The notes below the pieces were generated by a model. That model was given only the letters and a program-made list of their open reading frames with translations. It ran no database searches and had not been told where the DNA came from. A stretch of DNA of 64,000 nt from Pseudacidovorax sp. RU35E (lineage in GTDB: Bacteria; Pseudomonadota; Gammaproteobacteria; Burkholderiales; Burkholderiaceae_C), in assembly GCF_900156165.1 (NCBI RefSeq), contig NZ_FTMY01000006.1:186001-250000 (forward strand). Reading direction: 5' to 3'. The translations under genes and the position numbers were made by a program. Positions 36,293 to 46,732 of this stretch are shown here, one piece after another (within the stretch, counting starts at the first letter, position 1; every line of letters starts with the position of its first letter).

Positions 36293-37198
36293 TCAGCCGC
36301 CGCGCCACCACTCCTCGCCGAAGCGACCCTGCAGGAAGGCGGTGAACGCCGCCACCTTGGCGGGCACCAGTCGGGGCGAGGGAAAGACGGCATGGATCTC
36401 CTGCTCCTGCAGCTGGTGGTCCGCCAGCACCGGCTGCAGCCGGCCCTGCGCCAGTGATTCCTCCGCCACGTAGCGCGGCATGAGGGCGATGCCCAGCCCC
36501 TCCCGCGCCGCCGCCAGCACCGCCGACAGGTTGTTGGAGCGCAGCCGCCCGGCCACCGGCACCGTCAGCGCCTCGCCACCGGGCCCGTGCAGTCGCCACA
36601 CGTCGTCACCCACCACGCTGCTGTAGATCAGCGCCTGGTGTGCGGACAGCTCCGCCGCCAAAACGGGTGTGCCGTGCGCCTGCAGATAGGCGGGCGAGGC
36701 TGCCATTACCCACGGATTGCTGCCCAGGTAGCGGGCGCCGAGGGTGGAATCAGCGAGCTTGCCCATGCGGATGGCCACGTCGATGCCCTGGGCGACCAGG
36801 TCCACGTAGCGGTCGTCGAAGCTCAGGTCGACCTGCACCTGTGGATGGGCGCGCATGAACTCCAGCGCCAGCGGCACCACCACCCGCCGGCCGAAGGCGA
36901 CCGACGTGCCGATGCGCAGCAGGCCCTGCGCCTCGCTGCGGGCCTGCCGCGCGATGTCGTCGGCGGCCTGCACCTCGCGCACGATGGACTTGCACTTCTC
37001 GTAATAGAGCGCGCCCGCCTCGGTCAGGCTCACGCCGCGGGTGTTGCGGTTGAGCAGCCGCACGCCCAGGCGCTGCTCGGTGGCGGCGACCTGCTTGGTC
37101 ACGGTGGGCTGGGTGGTGCGGAATTCGCGCGCGGCCTGAGAAAAGCTGCCGCTCTCGGCGACGCGCACGAACATTTCCATGGCCTGCAGTCGGTCCAT
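36293..37198 (-). CDS. LysR-family regulator
   Basis: 301-residue regulator: HTH MFVRVAESGSFSQAAREF with TQPTVTKQVAATEQRL, then an effector-binding domain (YLVGLSFDDR-like, GIDVAIRMG). Start ATG 37198. Divergent from the NCS1 permease/racemase operon (228-base gap), which it probably controls. Confidence 0.92.
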   Translation of the reverse strand: MDRLQAMEMFVRVAESGSFSQAAREFRTTQPTVTKQVAATEQRLGVRLLNRNTRGVSLTEAGALYYEKCKSIVREVQAADDIARQARSEAQGLLRIGTSVAFGRRVVVPLALEFMRAHPQVQVDLSFDDRYVDLVAQGIDVAIRMGKLADSTLGARYLGSNPWVMAASPAYLQAHGTPVLAAELSAHQALIYSSVVGDDVWRLHGPGGEALTVPVAGRLRSNNLSAVLAAAREGLGIALMPRYVAEESLAQGRLQPVLADHQLQEQEIHAVFPSPRLVPAKVAAFTAFLQGRFGEEWWRGG

Positions 37199-37324
37199 CG
37201 GGGGTTGTCTCCTTCGCCTGCCCTTGTACAGCACCCGGCGGGGCGGCCGGGAAACACTGCGGCGCCCGTCGGTACGCGCCCTCCACCTACGGGAATCTCC
37301 CAACCTCGCAGGCTGGCACAGCCC

Positions 37325-37353
37325 TTGCGATCCAATTTTTGTATACAAATAAT
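37325..37353 (+). promoter_or_regulatory. Permease promoter with embedded TTTGTATACAAA operator
   Basis: Candidate -35 TTGCGA (37325-37330), 17-base spacer and -10 AATAAT (37348-37353). The perfect 12-base palindrome TTTGTATACAAA (37338-37349) fills the spacer, so a bound repressor would block RNA polymerase. Its core TGTATACA is shared with the palindrome by the GntR/uraH promoter at 25933. A leader of about 70 bases follows to ATG 37426. Confidence 0.65.
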
Positions 37354-37425
37354 GCACCCAATCCGTGCAACCTCGCGTGGCGCATGCGGCGCCGCCTCCC
37401 TCCAACGACCCGATCAGGAGCCCCC

Positions 37426-38919
37426 ATGAACACGGCCACCACCACCCCGCTCGCCGCCTCGGCCGCAGCCGAGCCCCTCGGCCACGGCAACGCGGCATCG
37501 CACGCGCTCATCAAGCCCGGCTACGACCCGGCCCTCACCAATGAGGACCTGGCACCGCTCAAGCAGCAGACCTGGGGGCAATACAACATCTTTGCCTTCT
37601 GGATGTCCGACGTGCACAGCGTCGGCGGCTACATCACCGCGGGCAGCCTGTTCGCGCTGGGCCTGTCGAGCTGGCAGGTGCTGGTGGCGCTGCTGGTGGG
37701 CATCGTGATCGTGCAGTTCTTCTGCAACCTGGTGGCCAAGCCCAGCCAGGTGACCGGCACGCCCTACCCGGTCATCTGCCGGGCCTCATTTGGCGTCAAG
37801 GGCGCCAACATCCCGGCCATCATCCGCGGGCTGATCGCCGTGGCCTGGTACGGCATCCAGACCTATCTGGCCTCGGCCGCGTTCATGGTGCTGGCGTTGC
37901 ACCTGTTCCCGGGGTTGGCGCCCTATGCCGACGTCGCCCTGCACGGCTTCGCCGGCCTCTCCACGCTGGGCTGGGTCGCCTTCATGGTGATGTGGGTGCT
38001 GCAGGCCTTCGTCTTCTGGCATGGCATGGAGGCCATCCGCAAGTTCATCGACTGGGCCGGCCCGGGCGTGTACGTGGTCATGGCCATCCTGTGCGGCTGG
38101 CTGGTCTGGAAGGCCGGCTGGAAGAACATCGACCTGAACCTGGGCGGCGTCAAGTTCGAGGGCTGGGACGCGCTGCCGGTCATGCTGTCGGCCATCGCGC
38201 TGGTGGTGAGCTACTTCAGCGGCCCGATGCTCAACTTCGGCGACTTCTCGCGTTATGGCAAGAGCTTCGACGCCGTGAAGAAAGGCAACTTCTGGGGCCT
38301 GCCGGTCAACTTCGTGTTCTTTTCGCTGCTGACCGTGATCACCACCGCCGCCACGCTGCCGGTGTTCGGCGAGCTGATCACCGATCCAGTGCACACCGTG
38401 GGCAAGATCGACTCCACCACCGCCGTGGTGCTGGGCGCGCTGACCTTCATGATCGCCACCATCGGCATCAACATCGTGGCCAACTTCGTCTCGCCGGCCT
38501 TCGACTTCTCCAACGTGGCGCCGCAGCACATCAGCTGGCGCACCGGCGGCATGATCGCCGCGGTGGGCTCGATCTTCATCACACCCTGGAACCTCTACAA
38601 CAACCCCGAGGTGATCCACTACACGCTGGACATCCTGGGCTCGTTCATCGGGCCGCTGTTCGGCATCCTGATCGCCGACTTCTACCTGGTGCGCCGCCAG
38701 CACGTGGTGGTGGACGATCTCTACACCATGAAGCCCACCGGCAGCTACTGGTACAGCAATGGCTACAACATGAAGGCCGTCGCCACGATGGTGCCCTCGG
38801 CCCTGATCCCGATCCTGTGCGTGCTGGTGCCGGCATGGCGCGGCGCCGCCAACTACGCCTGGTTCATCGGCATGGGGCTGGGCTTCGTCATCTACGCTGT
38901 GCTGTCCCGCCGTTCCTGA
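37426..38919 (+). CDS. NCS1 family nucleobase/hydantoin/allantoin permease
   Basis: 497-residue transporter of the NCS1 (nucleobase:cation symporter-1) family with about 12 membrane segments. Conserved parts: LTNEDLAPLKQQTWGQYNIF near the N-terminus, GTPYPVICRASFGVKGAN, AVAWYGIQTYLAS and NFGDFSRYGKS. Takes up hydantoin, allantoin or related ureides in characterised members. Followed after 23 bases by a hydantoin/allantoin-type racemase, supporting ureide uptake. Confidence 0.92.
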   Translation: MNTATTTPLAASAAAEPLGHGNAASHALIKPGYDPALTNEDLAPLKQQTWGQYNIFAFWMSDVHSVGGYITAGSLFALGLSSWQVLVALLVGIVIVQFFCNLVAKPSQVTGTPYPVICRASFGVKGANIPAIIRGLIAVAWYGIQTYLASAAFMVLALHLFPGLAPYADVALHGFAGLSTLGWVAFMVMWVLQAFVFWHGMEAIRKFIDWAGPGVYVVMAILCGWLVWKAGWKNIDLNLGGVKFEGWDALPVMLSAIALVVSYFSGPMLNFGDFSRYGKSFDAVKKGNFWGLPVNFVFFSLLTVITTAATLPVFGELITDPVHTVGKIDSTTAVVLGALTFMIATIGINIVANFVSPAFDFSNVAPQHISWRTGGMIAAVGSIFITPWNLYNNPEVIHYTLDILGSFIGPLFGILIADFYLVRRQHVVVDDLYTMKPTGSYWYSNGYNMKAVATMVPSALIPILCVLVPAWRGAANYAWFIGMGLGFVIYAVLSRRS

Positions 38920-38942
38920 TTCCGAAGAAAACGCCCTGTCCC

Positions 38943-39689
38943 ATGCGCATCAAGGTCATCAACCCCAACACCACCCAGAGCATGACCGACAAGATCGGTG
39001 CCTGCGCCCGCGCGGCGGCGCGGCCGGGCACCGAGGTCATCGCCGTCAGCCCGGCGATGGGGCCGGTCTCCATCGAAAGCCACTACGACGAGGCCCTGGC
39101 CACGCCCGGCCTGCTGGCCGAGATCGCGGCCGGCGAGGCCGCGGGCGTGGACGGCTACCTGATCGCCTGCTTCGGCGACCCGGGCCTGAAGGCCGCCCGC
39201 GAGCTGGCGCGCGGCCCGGTGCTGGGCATCGCCGAGGCGGCGATGCATGCGGCCAGCTTCATCGGCAGCCGCTTCACGGTGGTCACCACGCTGGCGCGCA
39301 CCATGGGCCAGGCGCACCACCTGGCGGAGGCCTACGGCATGGCCCGCTTCTGCGCCCGCGTGCGGGCCTGCGAGCTGCCGGTGCTGGAGCTGGAAGACCC
39401 GCGCTCCAACGCCCGCGCGCGCATCGTCGACGAATGCCGCCGCGCACTGGACGACGACGGCTGCGACGTGCTGGTGCTGGGCTGCGCCGGCATGGCCGAC
39501 CTGTGCCGCTCGCTGTCGGAAGAACTGGGCGTGCCGGTGATCGACGGCGTATCGGCCGGCGTCACGCTGCTGGAGTCGCTGGTGTCGCTGGGCCTGAAGA
39601 CCAGCAAGCGCGGCGAGCTGGCGCATCCGCCACCCAAGCCCATGACCGGGCTGATGCAGCCCTTCGCGCTGGGTTCGGGCGCACGCTGA
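38943..39689 (+). CDS. Asp/Glu/hydantoin racemase family protein (allantoin racemase-like)
   Basis: 248-residue racemase. N-terminal IKVINPNTTQSMTDKI is typical of hydantoin racemases. The two catalytic cysteines are expected in CFGDPGL and GCAGMADL, and both are present. Known relatives racemise hydantoins or allantoin (HpxA). With the NCS1 permease upstream and an allantoinase operon 8 kb away, allantoin racemase is the better guess. Confidence 0.88.
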   Translation: MRIKVINPNTTQSMTDKIGACARAAARPGTEVIAVSPAMGPVSIESHYDEALATPGLLAEIAAGEAAGVDGYLIACFGDPGLKAARELARGPVLGIAEAAMHAASFIGSRFTVVTTLARTMGQAHHLAEAYGMARFCARVRACELPVLELEDPRSNARARIVDECRRALDDDGCDVLVLGCAGMADLCRSLSEELGVPVIDGVSAGVTLLESLVSLGLKTSKRGELAHPPPKPMTGLMQPFALGSGAR

Positions 39690-39759
39690 GCCATCGGGTG
39701 GGCGCGGCGCTTTGCGGCGCCCCCTGCCCGGACGGCCGCTGAGGCCGACGACTGCCGGC

Positions 39760-41034
39760 TCAGTCGCCCAGCAGCTCGCCCACCGGCCGCAGGTCGTCCA
39801 CCCGGTCGCAGACCGACTTGATGACCATCATGATCGGCATGCCCAGCAGCAGGCCCCAGATGCCCCAGATCCAGGCCCAGAAGATCACGCCCACGAACAC
39901 CGCCACGGGGTTCATGCGCGAACTGCGGCTGGTGAGCCAGGGCACCAGCAGGTTGCCCACCAGCGTGTGGATCAACAGCGAGGTGCCCGCCACCAGCACC
40001 GCCATGCCGATGGTGCCGAACTGCAGAAAGGCCACCAGCCCCGCGGCGCCCATCACCAGCACCGAGCCGATGTACGGGATGAGGTTGGTGACGCCCGCGA
40101 TGATGCCCCACACGGCCGCGTTCTCCAGCCCCAACGCCCAGAAGGCCAGCCCCGTGGCCAGCCCGACCAGCGCGCTGCTCAGGATCTGCACCAGCAGGTA
40201 GCGCTGGATGTGGCCGTTGATGTCGTCCAGCACGTGCACCGTCACCTTCTTCTTGTGCAGGCTGGGACCCGCCATCTTCACCAGCTTGCGCCGGAAGGTG
40301 TCGCCCGAACACAGTGCGAAGAAGGTGAGAAACAGCACCAGCGTGGCCTGGCCGGCGCCCTCCATCAGTCCAACCGTGCCGCTCCAGAGGTAGTCGCGCA
40401 CGTTGAAGGGCGGCCGCTCGACGATCACGCGCTGGACGCCCCGCCGGAAGGTGGTGGGCGAGCCCTCGTTCGCAGCCCGCTCCAGGTGCTCGGCGGCCTG
40501 CTGCACCGTGTCCAGCGGGCTGGCCTTGACCGACTTGGTGCGGATGGCGTTGCGCAGCTTCTGCGCCGCGGCGGGCAATGCGTCCACCAGCTGACCGGCG
40601 CTGCCGGCTAGCGAATAGCCTGTCCACGCGGTGCCGCCGGTCAGGGCCAACAGCAACACCGCGGCCCCGGCCCAGCGCGGCAGGCGCCAGCGCTCCAGCC
40701 GGTCGACGACGGGCGAAAGCGCATAGACCAGCATCAGGCTCAGGGCCAGCGGAATGAGCACCGCCGCGGCCCAACGCAGCGTGTAGATGGAGGCGAGCAC
40801 GCCCAGGATCACGAGCGAAGCGCTGCGGACGTCCACCGGCATGTGCAGAAGGAGCCGCGGCGGATCGCCGCTGCCGGGTTCCGGCACCGCGCCGCGGGCG
40901 CGCTCCGCCTCGGCCTCGCGGATGGCCCGGTCGGTGGCTGACTCGGCCAAAGACTGCGTGGCAGCCGATGGATCGAGCGCCACCACCTGGGGGCCTTGCG
41001 CTTCGGAACCCCGCGGGGGAGCCGGCGTGCTCAC
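39760..41034 (-). CDS. AI-2E family transporter
   Basis: About 424-residue second member of the AI-2E (UPF0118) family. Hydrophobic segments cluster at about residues 75-125 and 250-400; conserved [19 protein letters not shown] and [21 protein letters not shown]. The soluble N-terminal region and middle domain are longer than in the 35201 paralogue. Start uncertain: GTG 41034 chosen, GTG 41100 or an internal ATG (40842) possible. Divergent from argH. Confidence 0.85.
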   Translation of the reverse strand: MSTPAPPRGSEAQGPQVVALDPSAATQSLAESATDRAIREAEAERARGAVPEPGSGDPPRLLLHMPVDVRSASLVILGVLASIYTLRWAAAVLIPLALSLMLVYALSPVVDRLERWRLPRWAGAAVLLLALTGGTAWTGYSLAGSAGQLVDALPAAAQKLRNAIRTKSVKASPLDTVQQAAEHLERAANEGSPTTFRRGVQRVIVERPPFNVRDYLWSGTVGLMEGAGQATLVLFLTFFALCSGDTFRRKLVKMAGPSLHKKKVTVHVLDDINGHIQRYLLVQILSSALVGLATGLAFWALGLENAAVWGIIAGVTNLIPYIGSVLVMGAAGLVAFLQFGTIGMAVLVAGTSLLIHTLVGNLLVPWLTSRSSRMNPVAVFVGVIFWAWIWGIWGLLLGMPIMMVIKSVCDRVDDLRPVGELLGD

Positions 41035-41356
41035 GCCACCCGCCCGTGCAGGCCGTCCCGGGCCACCCGGGGCCCGTCCCCCGTGCGCGTGGCACGCCAC
41101 GGGCGTGCGTTCGATGTCTGCCGGCGTCGCGCCGTGTGGGGAGGCAGCAGGGTCATGGATCCGTTCTCTTCATCGCCAACGCGCCTGCTGGGGCGCGTCG
41201 ATAAAATCCGCGGGTTTCGCAAGGCTGGCGCCGCCGGAAGGGCGGCCGATTATGTCTGCCGCCTCGCACGCCACACCCGCACTGCCGCAGGCCTGCGGCG
41301 CTCCCCAGCTTCTTCTCGCTCATTCGCTCATCCTTCGCCCGTCGCGGCTCCGACCC
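41035..41356. promoter_or_regulatory. Divergent promoter region between AI-2E gene and argH
   Basis: About 320 bases without a clear gene. GATAAAAT at 41200-41207 is a good -10-like sequence facing argH, but I see no matching -35. It would leave a leader of roughly 145 bases before argH with some GC-rich inverted stretches (GCGCCGCCGG near 41228). No known riboswitch recognised. Confidence 0.4.
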
Positions 41357-42757
41357 ATGACCCAGAACCAATTCGACAAGAAATCCGAAGCGTGGTCCGC
41401 GCTGTTCTCCGAGCCGATGAGCGAACTCGTGCAGCGCTACACCTCCAGCGTGTTCTTCGACAAGCGGCTTGCGCAGGCGGATATCGAAGGCTCGCTGGCT
41501 CATGCAGAGATGCTCGCTGCCCAGGGCATCATCGGTTCGCAGGACCTCGCCGACATTCAGCGTGGGATGGGTCAGATCCGAGGCGAGATCGAATCCGGCA
41601 GCTTCGAATGGAAGCTGGCCCTGGAAGACGTGCACCTGAACATCGAGGCCCGCCTGACCCAGCTGGTGGGCGATGCCGGCAAGCGCCTGCATACAGGCCG
41701 CAGCCGCAACGACCAGGTCGCCACCGACGTGCGCCTGTGGCTGCGCGGCGAGATCGACCTGATCGACGGCCTGCTGATCGACCTGCAGAAGGCCCTGGTC
41801 AAGATCGCCGCCGAGAACGTCGACGCCATCCTGCCCGGCTTCACCCACCTGCAGGTGGCGCAGCCGGTGAGCTTCGGCCACCACATGCTGGCCTACGTGG
41901 AGATGTTCGCCCGCGACGCCGAGCGCCTGGCCGACCTGCGCCGCCGCGTCAACCGACTGCCGCTGGGCGCCGCCGCCCTGGCCGGCACCAGCTACCCGCT
42001 GGACCGCGAGCGCGTGGCCCGCACGCTGGGCATGGAAGGCGTCTGCCAGAACAGCCTGGACGCCGTGAGCGACCGCGACTTCGCCATCGAGTTCACCGCC
42101 TTCGCCAGCCTGGCGATGGTGCACGTGAGCCGCTTCAGCGAGGAGCTGATCCTGTGGATGAGCCAGAACTTCGGCTTCATCCAGATCGCCGACCGGTTCA
42201 CCACCGGCTCGTCGATCATGCCGCAGAAGAAGAACCCCGACGTGCCCGAGCTGGCGCGCGGCAAGACCGGCCGCGTGGTCGGCCACCTGATGGGTCTGAT
42301 CACCCTGATGAAGGGCCAGCCCCTGGCCTACAACAAGGACAACCAGGAAGACAAGGAGCCGCTGTTCGACACCGTCGACACGCTCAAGGACACGCTGCGC
42401 ATCTTTGCCGAGATGGTGGGCGGCATCACCGTGCGCCGCGAGGCCATGGAGGCCGCCGCCCTGCGTGGCTATGCCACCGCCACCGACCTGGCCGACTACC
42501 TGGTGAAGAAGGGCCTGCCCTTCCGCGACGCGCACGAGACGGTGGCCCATGCCGTCAAGACCGCCATCGCCGAAGGCGTGGACCTGTCGCAGCTGCCGCT
42601 GGCCACGCTGCAGCAGTTCAACCCGGCGATCCAGGACGACGTGTTCGGCGTCCTGAACCTGCGCGGCTCGCTGGAGGCCCGCAACACGCTCGGCGGCACG
42701 GCGCCGGTGCAGGTGACGGCGCAGATCGCGCGCCACCGGGCGCGGCTGGGGGACTGA
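41357..42757 (+). CDS. argH: Argininosuccinate lyase
   Basis: 466-residue enzyme splitting argininosuccinate to arginine and fumarate. Family marks: [12 protein letters not shown], the fumarase/lyase signature [20 protein letters not shown] and [19 protein letters not shown] 41357 ([14 protein letters not shown]) matches the usual start; an upstream open frame is not real. Monocistronic with a strong terminator. Confidence 0.97.
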   Translation: MTQNQFDKKSEAWSALFSEPMSELVQRYTSSVFFDKRLAQADIEGSLAHAEMLAAQGIIGSQDLADIQRGMGQIRGEIESGSFEWKLALEDVHLNIEARLTQLVGDAGKRLHTGRSRNDQVATDVRLWLRGEIDLIDGLLIDLQKALVKIAAENVDAILPGFTHLQVAQPVSFGHHMLAYVEMFARDAERLADLRRRVNRLPLGAAALAGTSYPLDRERVARTLGMEGVCQNSLDAVSDRDFAIEFTAFASLAMVHVSRFSEELILWMSQNFGFIQIADRFTTGSSIMPQKKNPDVPELARGKTGRVVGHLMGLITLMKGQPLAYNKDNQEDKEPLFDTVDTLKDTLRIFAEMVGGITVRREAMEAAALRGYATATDLADYLVKKGLPFRDAHETVAHAVKTAIAEGVDLSQLPLATLQQFNPAIQDDVFGVLNLRGSLEARNTLGGTAPVQVTAQIARHRARLGD

Positions 42758-42779
42758 GCGCGGCTTCTCTGCCGCCAGG

Positions 42780-42803
42780 AAGGGCGCCGCGGGGCGCCCT
42801 TTT
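42780..42803 (+). terminator. Rho-independent terminator of argH
   Basis: Perfect 9-base stem AAGGGCGCC (42780-42788) with GGCGCCCTT (42793-42801), 4-base loop, then TT, giving a run of four T including the stem end. Lies 22 bases after the argH stop, before the convergent LysR gene. Confidence 0.85.
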
Positions 42804-42827
42804 CGTTGATGCCGGCGCCGCGCCGGA

Positions 42828-43733
42828 TCAGCCCCCCGTTTCCGCCGCCACCGCCTTGAGCAACTCCAGCGCCGCGGCCTGCGTGCGCGTCACCGGCCGC
42901 TGCGCGCTCACGGCCACATGCGCCTGCACCTGCAGCCGCGGCGGGCCGATGGGCCGCACGCTGAAGGCCGAGGGCCGGATCGAGGTCTGCACTGCCCGCC
43001 GCGCCAGGATGGCGCAGCCGGCACCGTCGGCCACCAGGTCCAGGATCGCGGGCACGCCGTCGATCTCCAGCGCGATCTGCGGCTCGCAGCCCAGGGCCGC
43101 CATCTCCGACTCCACATGCATGCGCACGGCATTGGGCCGGCTCGGAATGATCAGCGGCAGCTTCGCCACCTCGGCCAGCGCAATGGGCGGCGGCGGCGGG
43201 TCTTCCGCCAGCCCGGGCGGGCGGGCCTGCACCAGCATCAGTTCCTCGGTCATCAGCGGCGAGATGTCCAGGCCGGCGATGGGCTTGGCCTGGTAGAGCA
43301 CCGCGATGTCCAACCGGCCGGCGGACAGGGCCTCGTGCATGGAGATCGACAGCCCCTCGCTGATCGACAACCGCGCCTCGGGCAGTTCACGGCGAAAGCG
43401 CCGGGTCAGCGGCACGGCCAGCGCGCGCGCCACCGTGGGCGGCAGGCCCAGCGCCACCCGTCCGGCAAGGCCGCCGCGCACCCGCGCCAGTTCCTCCTGC
43501 GCCCGCTGCACCTGGTGCAGGATGCCACGGCCGTGCTCCAGCAGCAGCGCGCCGGCTTCGGTGGGCGTGACGCCGCGGCCGTTTCGCACCAGCAGGTTCT
43601 GGCGCAGTTCCACCTCCAGCGTGCGCACCTGGCGGCTGAGGGCGGGCTGGGCGATGTCGAGCGCCAGCGCGGCGCGGGTGAAGCTGCCCAGCTCCACGAC
43701 GCGGACGAAGTACTCCAGCTGTTTCAGATCCAT
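42828..43733 (-). CDS. LysR-family regulator of the protocatechuate cluster (likely)
   Basis: 301-residue LysR protein, of the Nac/Cyn-like type: HTH EYFVRVVELGSFTRAALAL with QPALSRQVRTLE, then effector domain. Divergent from ligJ; in related bacteria a LysR protein (LigR/PmdR) activates the 4,5-cleavage genes. A TAGCAG-N10-CTGCTA site lies between the two start codons. Confidence 0.9.
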   Translation of the reverse strand: MDLKQLEYFVRVVELGSFTRAALALDIAQPALSRQVRTLEVELRQNLLVRNGRGVTPTEAGALLLEHGRGILHQVQRAQEELARVRGGLAGRVALGLPPTVARALAVPLTRRFRRELPEARLSISEGLSISMHEALSAGRLDIAVLYQAKPIAGLDISPLMTEELMLVQARPPGLAEDPPPPPIALAEVAKLPLIIPSRPNAVRMHVESEMAALGCEPQIALEIDGVPAILDLVADGAGCAILARRAVQTSIRPSAFSVRPIGPPRLQVQAHVAVSAQRPVTRTQAAALELLKAVAAETGG

Positions 43734-43763
43734 GACGTCAGACGCATATCGACACGCATGCTA

Positions 43764-43785
43764 TAGCAGTTTGTTCTAGCTGCTA
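43764..43785. promoter_or_regulatory. Candidate LysR binding site
   Basis: Inverted repeat TAGCAG (43764-43769) and CTGCTA (43780-43785) with a 10-base spacer, in the 160-base gap between the divergent LysR gene and ligJ. The size fits a LysR box. No -10/-35 pair could be assigned confidently. Confidence 0.5.
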
Positions 43786-43893
43786 GTCGATCTGCCCCCT
43801 GGAGGCGGACGGGGGCCCCGGCACAGAATGGGCGCTGCCTTCCAGACCCACGGCCGGTTGTCCGGCCCGCCCCCGCCCTTCCCAGGAGACGCC

Positions 43894-44946
43894 ATGCCGA
43901 AATCCAACGGTCAGCCGCTGATCATCGACTGCCACGGCCACTACACCACCGCCCCCAAGGCCCTCGAGAACTGGCGCAATGCCCAGATCGCCGGCATCAA
44001 GGACCCGTCGGCCAAGCCCAACCCGGCCGACCTGAAGATCAGCGACGACGAACTGCGCGAATCCATCGAGCAGAACCAGCTGCGCCTGATGAAGGAACGC
44101 GGCAGCGACCTGACCATCTTCAGCCCGCGCGCCAGCTTCATGGCCCACCACATCGGCGACTTCGAGGTCTCCAGCACCTGGGCCGCCATCTGCAACGAGC
44201 TGTGCTACCGCGTGAGCGAGCTCTTCCCGGACAACTTCATCGGCGCGGCCATGCTGCCGCAGTCGCCGGGCGTGGACCCGAAGACCTGCATCCCCGAGCT
44301 GGAGAAGTGCGTCAAGGAATACGGCTTCGTCGGCATCAACCTGAACCCCGACCCCTCGGGCGGCCACTGGACCAGCCCGCCGCTGACCGACCGCCACTGG
44401 TACCCCATCTACGAAAAGATGGTGGAGTACGACATTCCGGCCATGGTGCACGTGAGCACCAGCTGCAACGCCTGCTTCCACACCACCGGCGCGCACTACC
44501 TCAACGCCGACACCACGGCCGTGATGCAGTGCATCCAGGGCGACCTGTTCAAGGACTTTCCGACGCTGAAGTTCGTGATTCCCCACGGCGGCGGCGCGGT
44601 GCCCTACCACTGGGGTCGCTTCCGCGGCCTGGCGCAGGAGATGAAGAAGCCGCTGCTCGAAGAGCACCTGCTCAACAACATCTTCTTCGACACCTGCGTG
44701 TACCACCAGCCGGGCATCGACCTGCTGACCAAGGTGATCCCGGTCAAGAACATCCTGTTCGCCTCCGAAATGATCGGCGCCGTGCGCGGCATCGACCCGC
44801 AGACCGGCCACTACTACGACGACACCAAGCGCTATGTGAGCGCCACCGCCAACCTGAGCGACGACGAGCGCTTCCAGGTCTTCGAAGGCAATGCGCGCCG
44901 GGTCTTCCCGCGCCTGGATGCGGCCCTCAAGGCCAAGGCCCTGTAA
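43894..44946 (+). CDS. ligJ: 4-oxalomesaconate hydratase
   Basis: 350-residue amidohydrolase-superfamily enzyme (LigJ/PmdE type) that hydrates 4-oxalomesaconate to 4-carboxy-4-hydroxy-2-oxoadipate in protocatechuate 4,5-cleavage. Metal motif [10 protein letters not shown] (His14, His16), HVSTSC and [17 protein letters not shown] are visible. ATG 43894 follows GGAGAC. First gene of the ligJ-K-bug-I-A-B-C run. Confidence 0.95.
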   Translation: MPKSNGQPLIIDCHGHYTTAPKALENWRNAQIAGIKDPSAKPNPADLKISDDELRESIEQNQLRLMKERGSDLTIFSPRASFMAHHIGDFEVSSTWAAICNELCYRVSELFPDNFIGAAMLPQSPGVDPKTCIPELEKCVKEYGFVGINLNPDPSGGHWTSPPLTDRHWYPIYEKMVEYDIPAMVHVSTSCNACFHTTGAHYLNADTTAVMQCIQGDLFKDFPTLKFVIPHGGGAVPYHWGRFRGLAQEMKKPLLEEHLLNNIFFDTCVYHQPGIDLLTKVIPVKNILFASEMIGAVRGIDPQTGHYYDDTKRYVSATANLSDDERFQVFEGNARRVFPRLDAALKAKAL

Positions 44947-44966
44947 ACCATTCTGGAGAGACAACC

Positions 44967-45650
44967 ATGTACGAGTTAGGCGTCGTCTACCGCAACATCC
45001 AGCGCACCGACCGCGAGACCGCGGACGGCCTGGCCGCCCTGGGCTCAGCCACCGTCCACGAGGCCATGGGCCGCGTGGGCCTGCTCAAGCCCTACATGCG
45101 TCCGATCTATCCGGGCCAGCAGGTGTCCGGCACGGCCGTCACCGTGCTGCTGCACCCGGGCGACAACTGGATGCTGCACGTCGCGGCCGAGCAGATCCAG
45201 CCGGGCGACATCGTGGTGGCGGCCATCACCGCCGAATGCACCGACGGCTACTTCGGCGACCTGCTGGCCACCAGCTTCCAGGCCCGCGGCGCCCGCGCCC
45301 TGGTGATCGACGCCGGCGTGCGCGACGTCAAGACGCTGCAGGGGATGAACTTCCCCGTGTGGAGCAAGTGCATCAGCAGCAAGGGCTGCATCAAGGCGAC
45401 CATCGGCTCGGTCAACATCCCCGTGGTGTGCGCCGGCATGCTGGTGACGCCCGGCGACGTGATCGTGGCCGACGACGACGGCGTGGTCTGCGTGCCACGC
45501 GCCATCGCCGCCAAGACGCTGGAAGCCGCGCGCAAGCGCGAGTCCTTCGAGGGCGAGAAGCGCGCCAAGCTGGCCAGCGGCGTGCTGGGCCTGGACATGT
45601 ACAAGATGCGCGAGCCGCTGGCGGCCGCGGGCCTCAAGTACATCGACTGA
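44967..45650 (+). CDS. ligK: 4-carboxy-4-hydroxy-2-oxoadipate aldolase
   Basis: 227-residue RraA-like aldolase (LigK/PmdF/GalC), splitting the adduct to pyruvate and oxaloacetate. The family Mg/pyruvate region [24 protein letters not shown] and [15 protein letters not shown] are typical. ATG 44967 has GGAGAG upstream, 20 bases after ligJ. Confidence 0.95.
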   Translation: MYELGVVYRNIQRTDRETADGLAALGSATVHEAMGRVGLLKPYMRPIYPGQQVSGTAVTVLLHPGDNWMLHVAAEQIQPGDIVVAAITAECTDGYFGDLLATSFQARGARALVIDAGVRDVKTLQGMNFPVWSKCISSKGCIKATIGSVNIPVVCAGMLVTPGDVIVADDDGVVCVPRAIAAKTLEAARKRESFEGEKRAKLASGVLGLDMYKMREPLAAAGLKYID

Positions 45651-45708
45651 GCGCGTTGCCGGCGCGCGCCGGCATCCGCTGCCCGCAGAGAAGAACACGG
45701 AGACGACC

Positions 45709-46695
45709 ATGACCCTTTCCCGCCGCCAGCTGATCGCCGCCGGCCCCCTGGCCGCCGCATCGGCCTGGCTCGCGCCCACGCTGGCCGCTTCGCAGACCGG
45801 CTACCCGACCAAGCCCGTGCGCGTGCTGGTCGGCTACTCGGCCGGGGGCGCCGTGGACGCCGTCGCCCGCAGCGTGGGCCAAGCCCTGGCCGCGAGCATG
45901 GGCCAGCCCTTCGTGATCGACAACCGGCCAGGCGCCGGCAGCAACATCGCGGTCAAGGCCACCATCGACGCGCCCGCCGACGGCTACACGCTGATGGTGG
46001 CCGCCAATGCGCTGGCCGCCAACATGGCGCTGTACCAGCCCATGCCCTTCGATGCCGAGCGCGAGCTGGTGCCGGTGTCGCTGATCGGCCGCGTGCCGGT
46101 GGTGATCGCCGCCAATGCCGGCGCGCCCTTCAGCACCATCCAGCAGCTGATCGCGGCGGCCAAGGCCAGGCCCGATGGCCTCTCCTTCGCGTCGCCGGGC
46201 AACGGCTCGACGCCGCACATGGCAGTGGAGTTCTTCGAGCGCGCCGCCGGCATCCGCCTGCAGCATGTGCCCTACCGCGGCGGCGCCCAGGCGCTGACCG
46301 ACGTGATCGGCGGCCAGCTGCCGCTGGTGGCCATCAATGCGCTGGAGGCCCAGCCGCACGTGAAGAGCGGCAAGCTCAAGGTGCTGGCAGCGCTGAGCCC
46401 CAATCGCAGCGCCGTCTTCCCCGACGTGCCGACCATCGCCGAATCCGGCTTCCCCGGCTTCGAGGCCTCGGTGTGGTACGGCATCGTCGCCCCGGCGGCC
46501 ACCCCGCGTCCCATCGTCACCCAGCTGCATGCCGAGGTGCAGAAGGCGCTGCAGACGCCGGCCGTGCGCGAGCGCATGGCCCAGGTCGGCGGCGAGCTGC
46601 TGCCCGGCAGCATCGAGCAGTTCGCCCAGCTCATCCACTCGGAGCGCCTGCGCTACGAGAAGCTGGTGCGCGAAGCCGGCATCAAGCCCGACTGA
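45709..46695 (+). CDS. Bug-family solute-binding protein in lig operon
   Basis: 328-residue periplasmic binding protein. Tat-like signal (SRRQLIAAGPLAAASAWL), then YPTKPVRVLVGYSAGGAVDA, VIDNRPGAGSNIAVK and VPYRGGAQALTD. Sits inside the lig operon between ligK and ligI. Likely captures an aromatic acid or a pathway carboxylate; its membrane partners are absent. The Tat-type twin Arg (SRRQ) suggests export in folded state, common in this family. Confidence 0.92.
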   Translation: MTLSRRQLIAAGPLAAASAWLAPTLAASQTGYPTKPVRVLVGYSAGGAVDAVARSVGQALAASMGQPFVIDNRPGAGSNIAVKATIDAPADGYTLMVAANALAANMALYQPMPFDAERELVPVSLIGRVPVVIAANAGAPFSTIQQLIAAAKARPDGLSFASPGNGSTPHMAVEFFERAAGIRLQHVPYRGGAQALTDVIGGQLPLVAINALEAQPHVKSGKLKVLAALSPNRSAVFPDVPTIAESGFPGFEASVWYGIVAPAATPRPIVTQLHAEVQKALQTPAVRERMAQVGGELLPGSIEQFAQLIHSERLRYEKLVREAGIKPD

Positions 46696-46732
46696 CCCCG
46701 GTCGGCCCCCTCACTCCCCAGGAGCAACGCTC

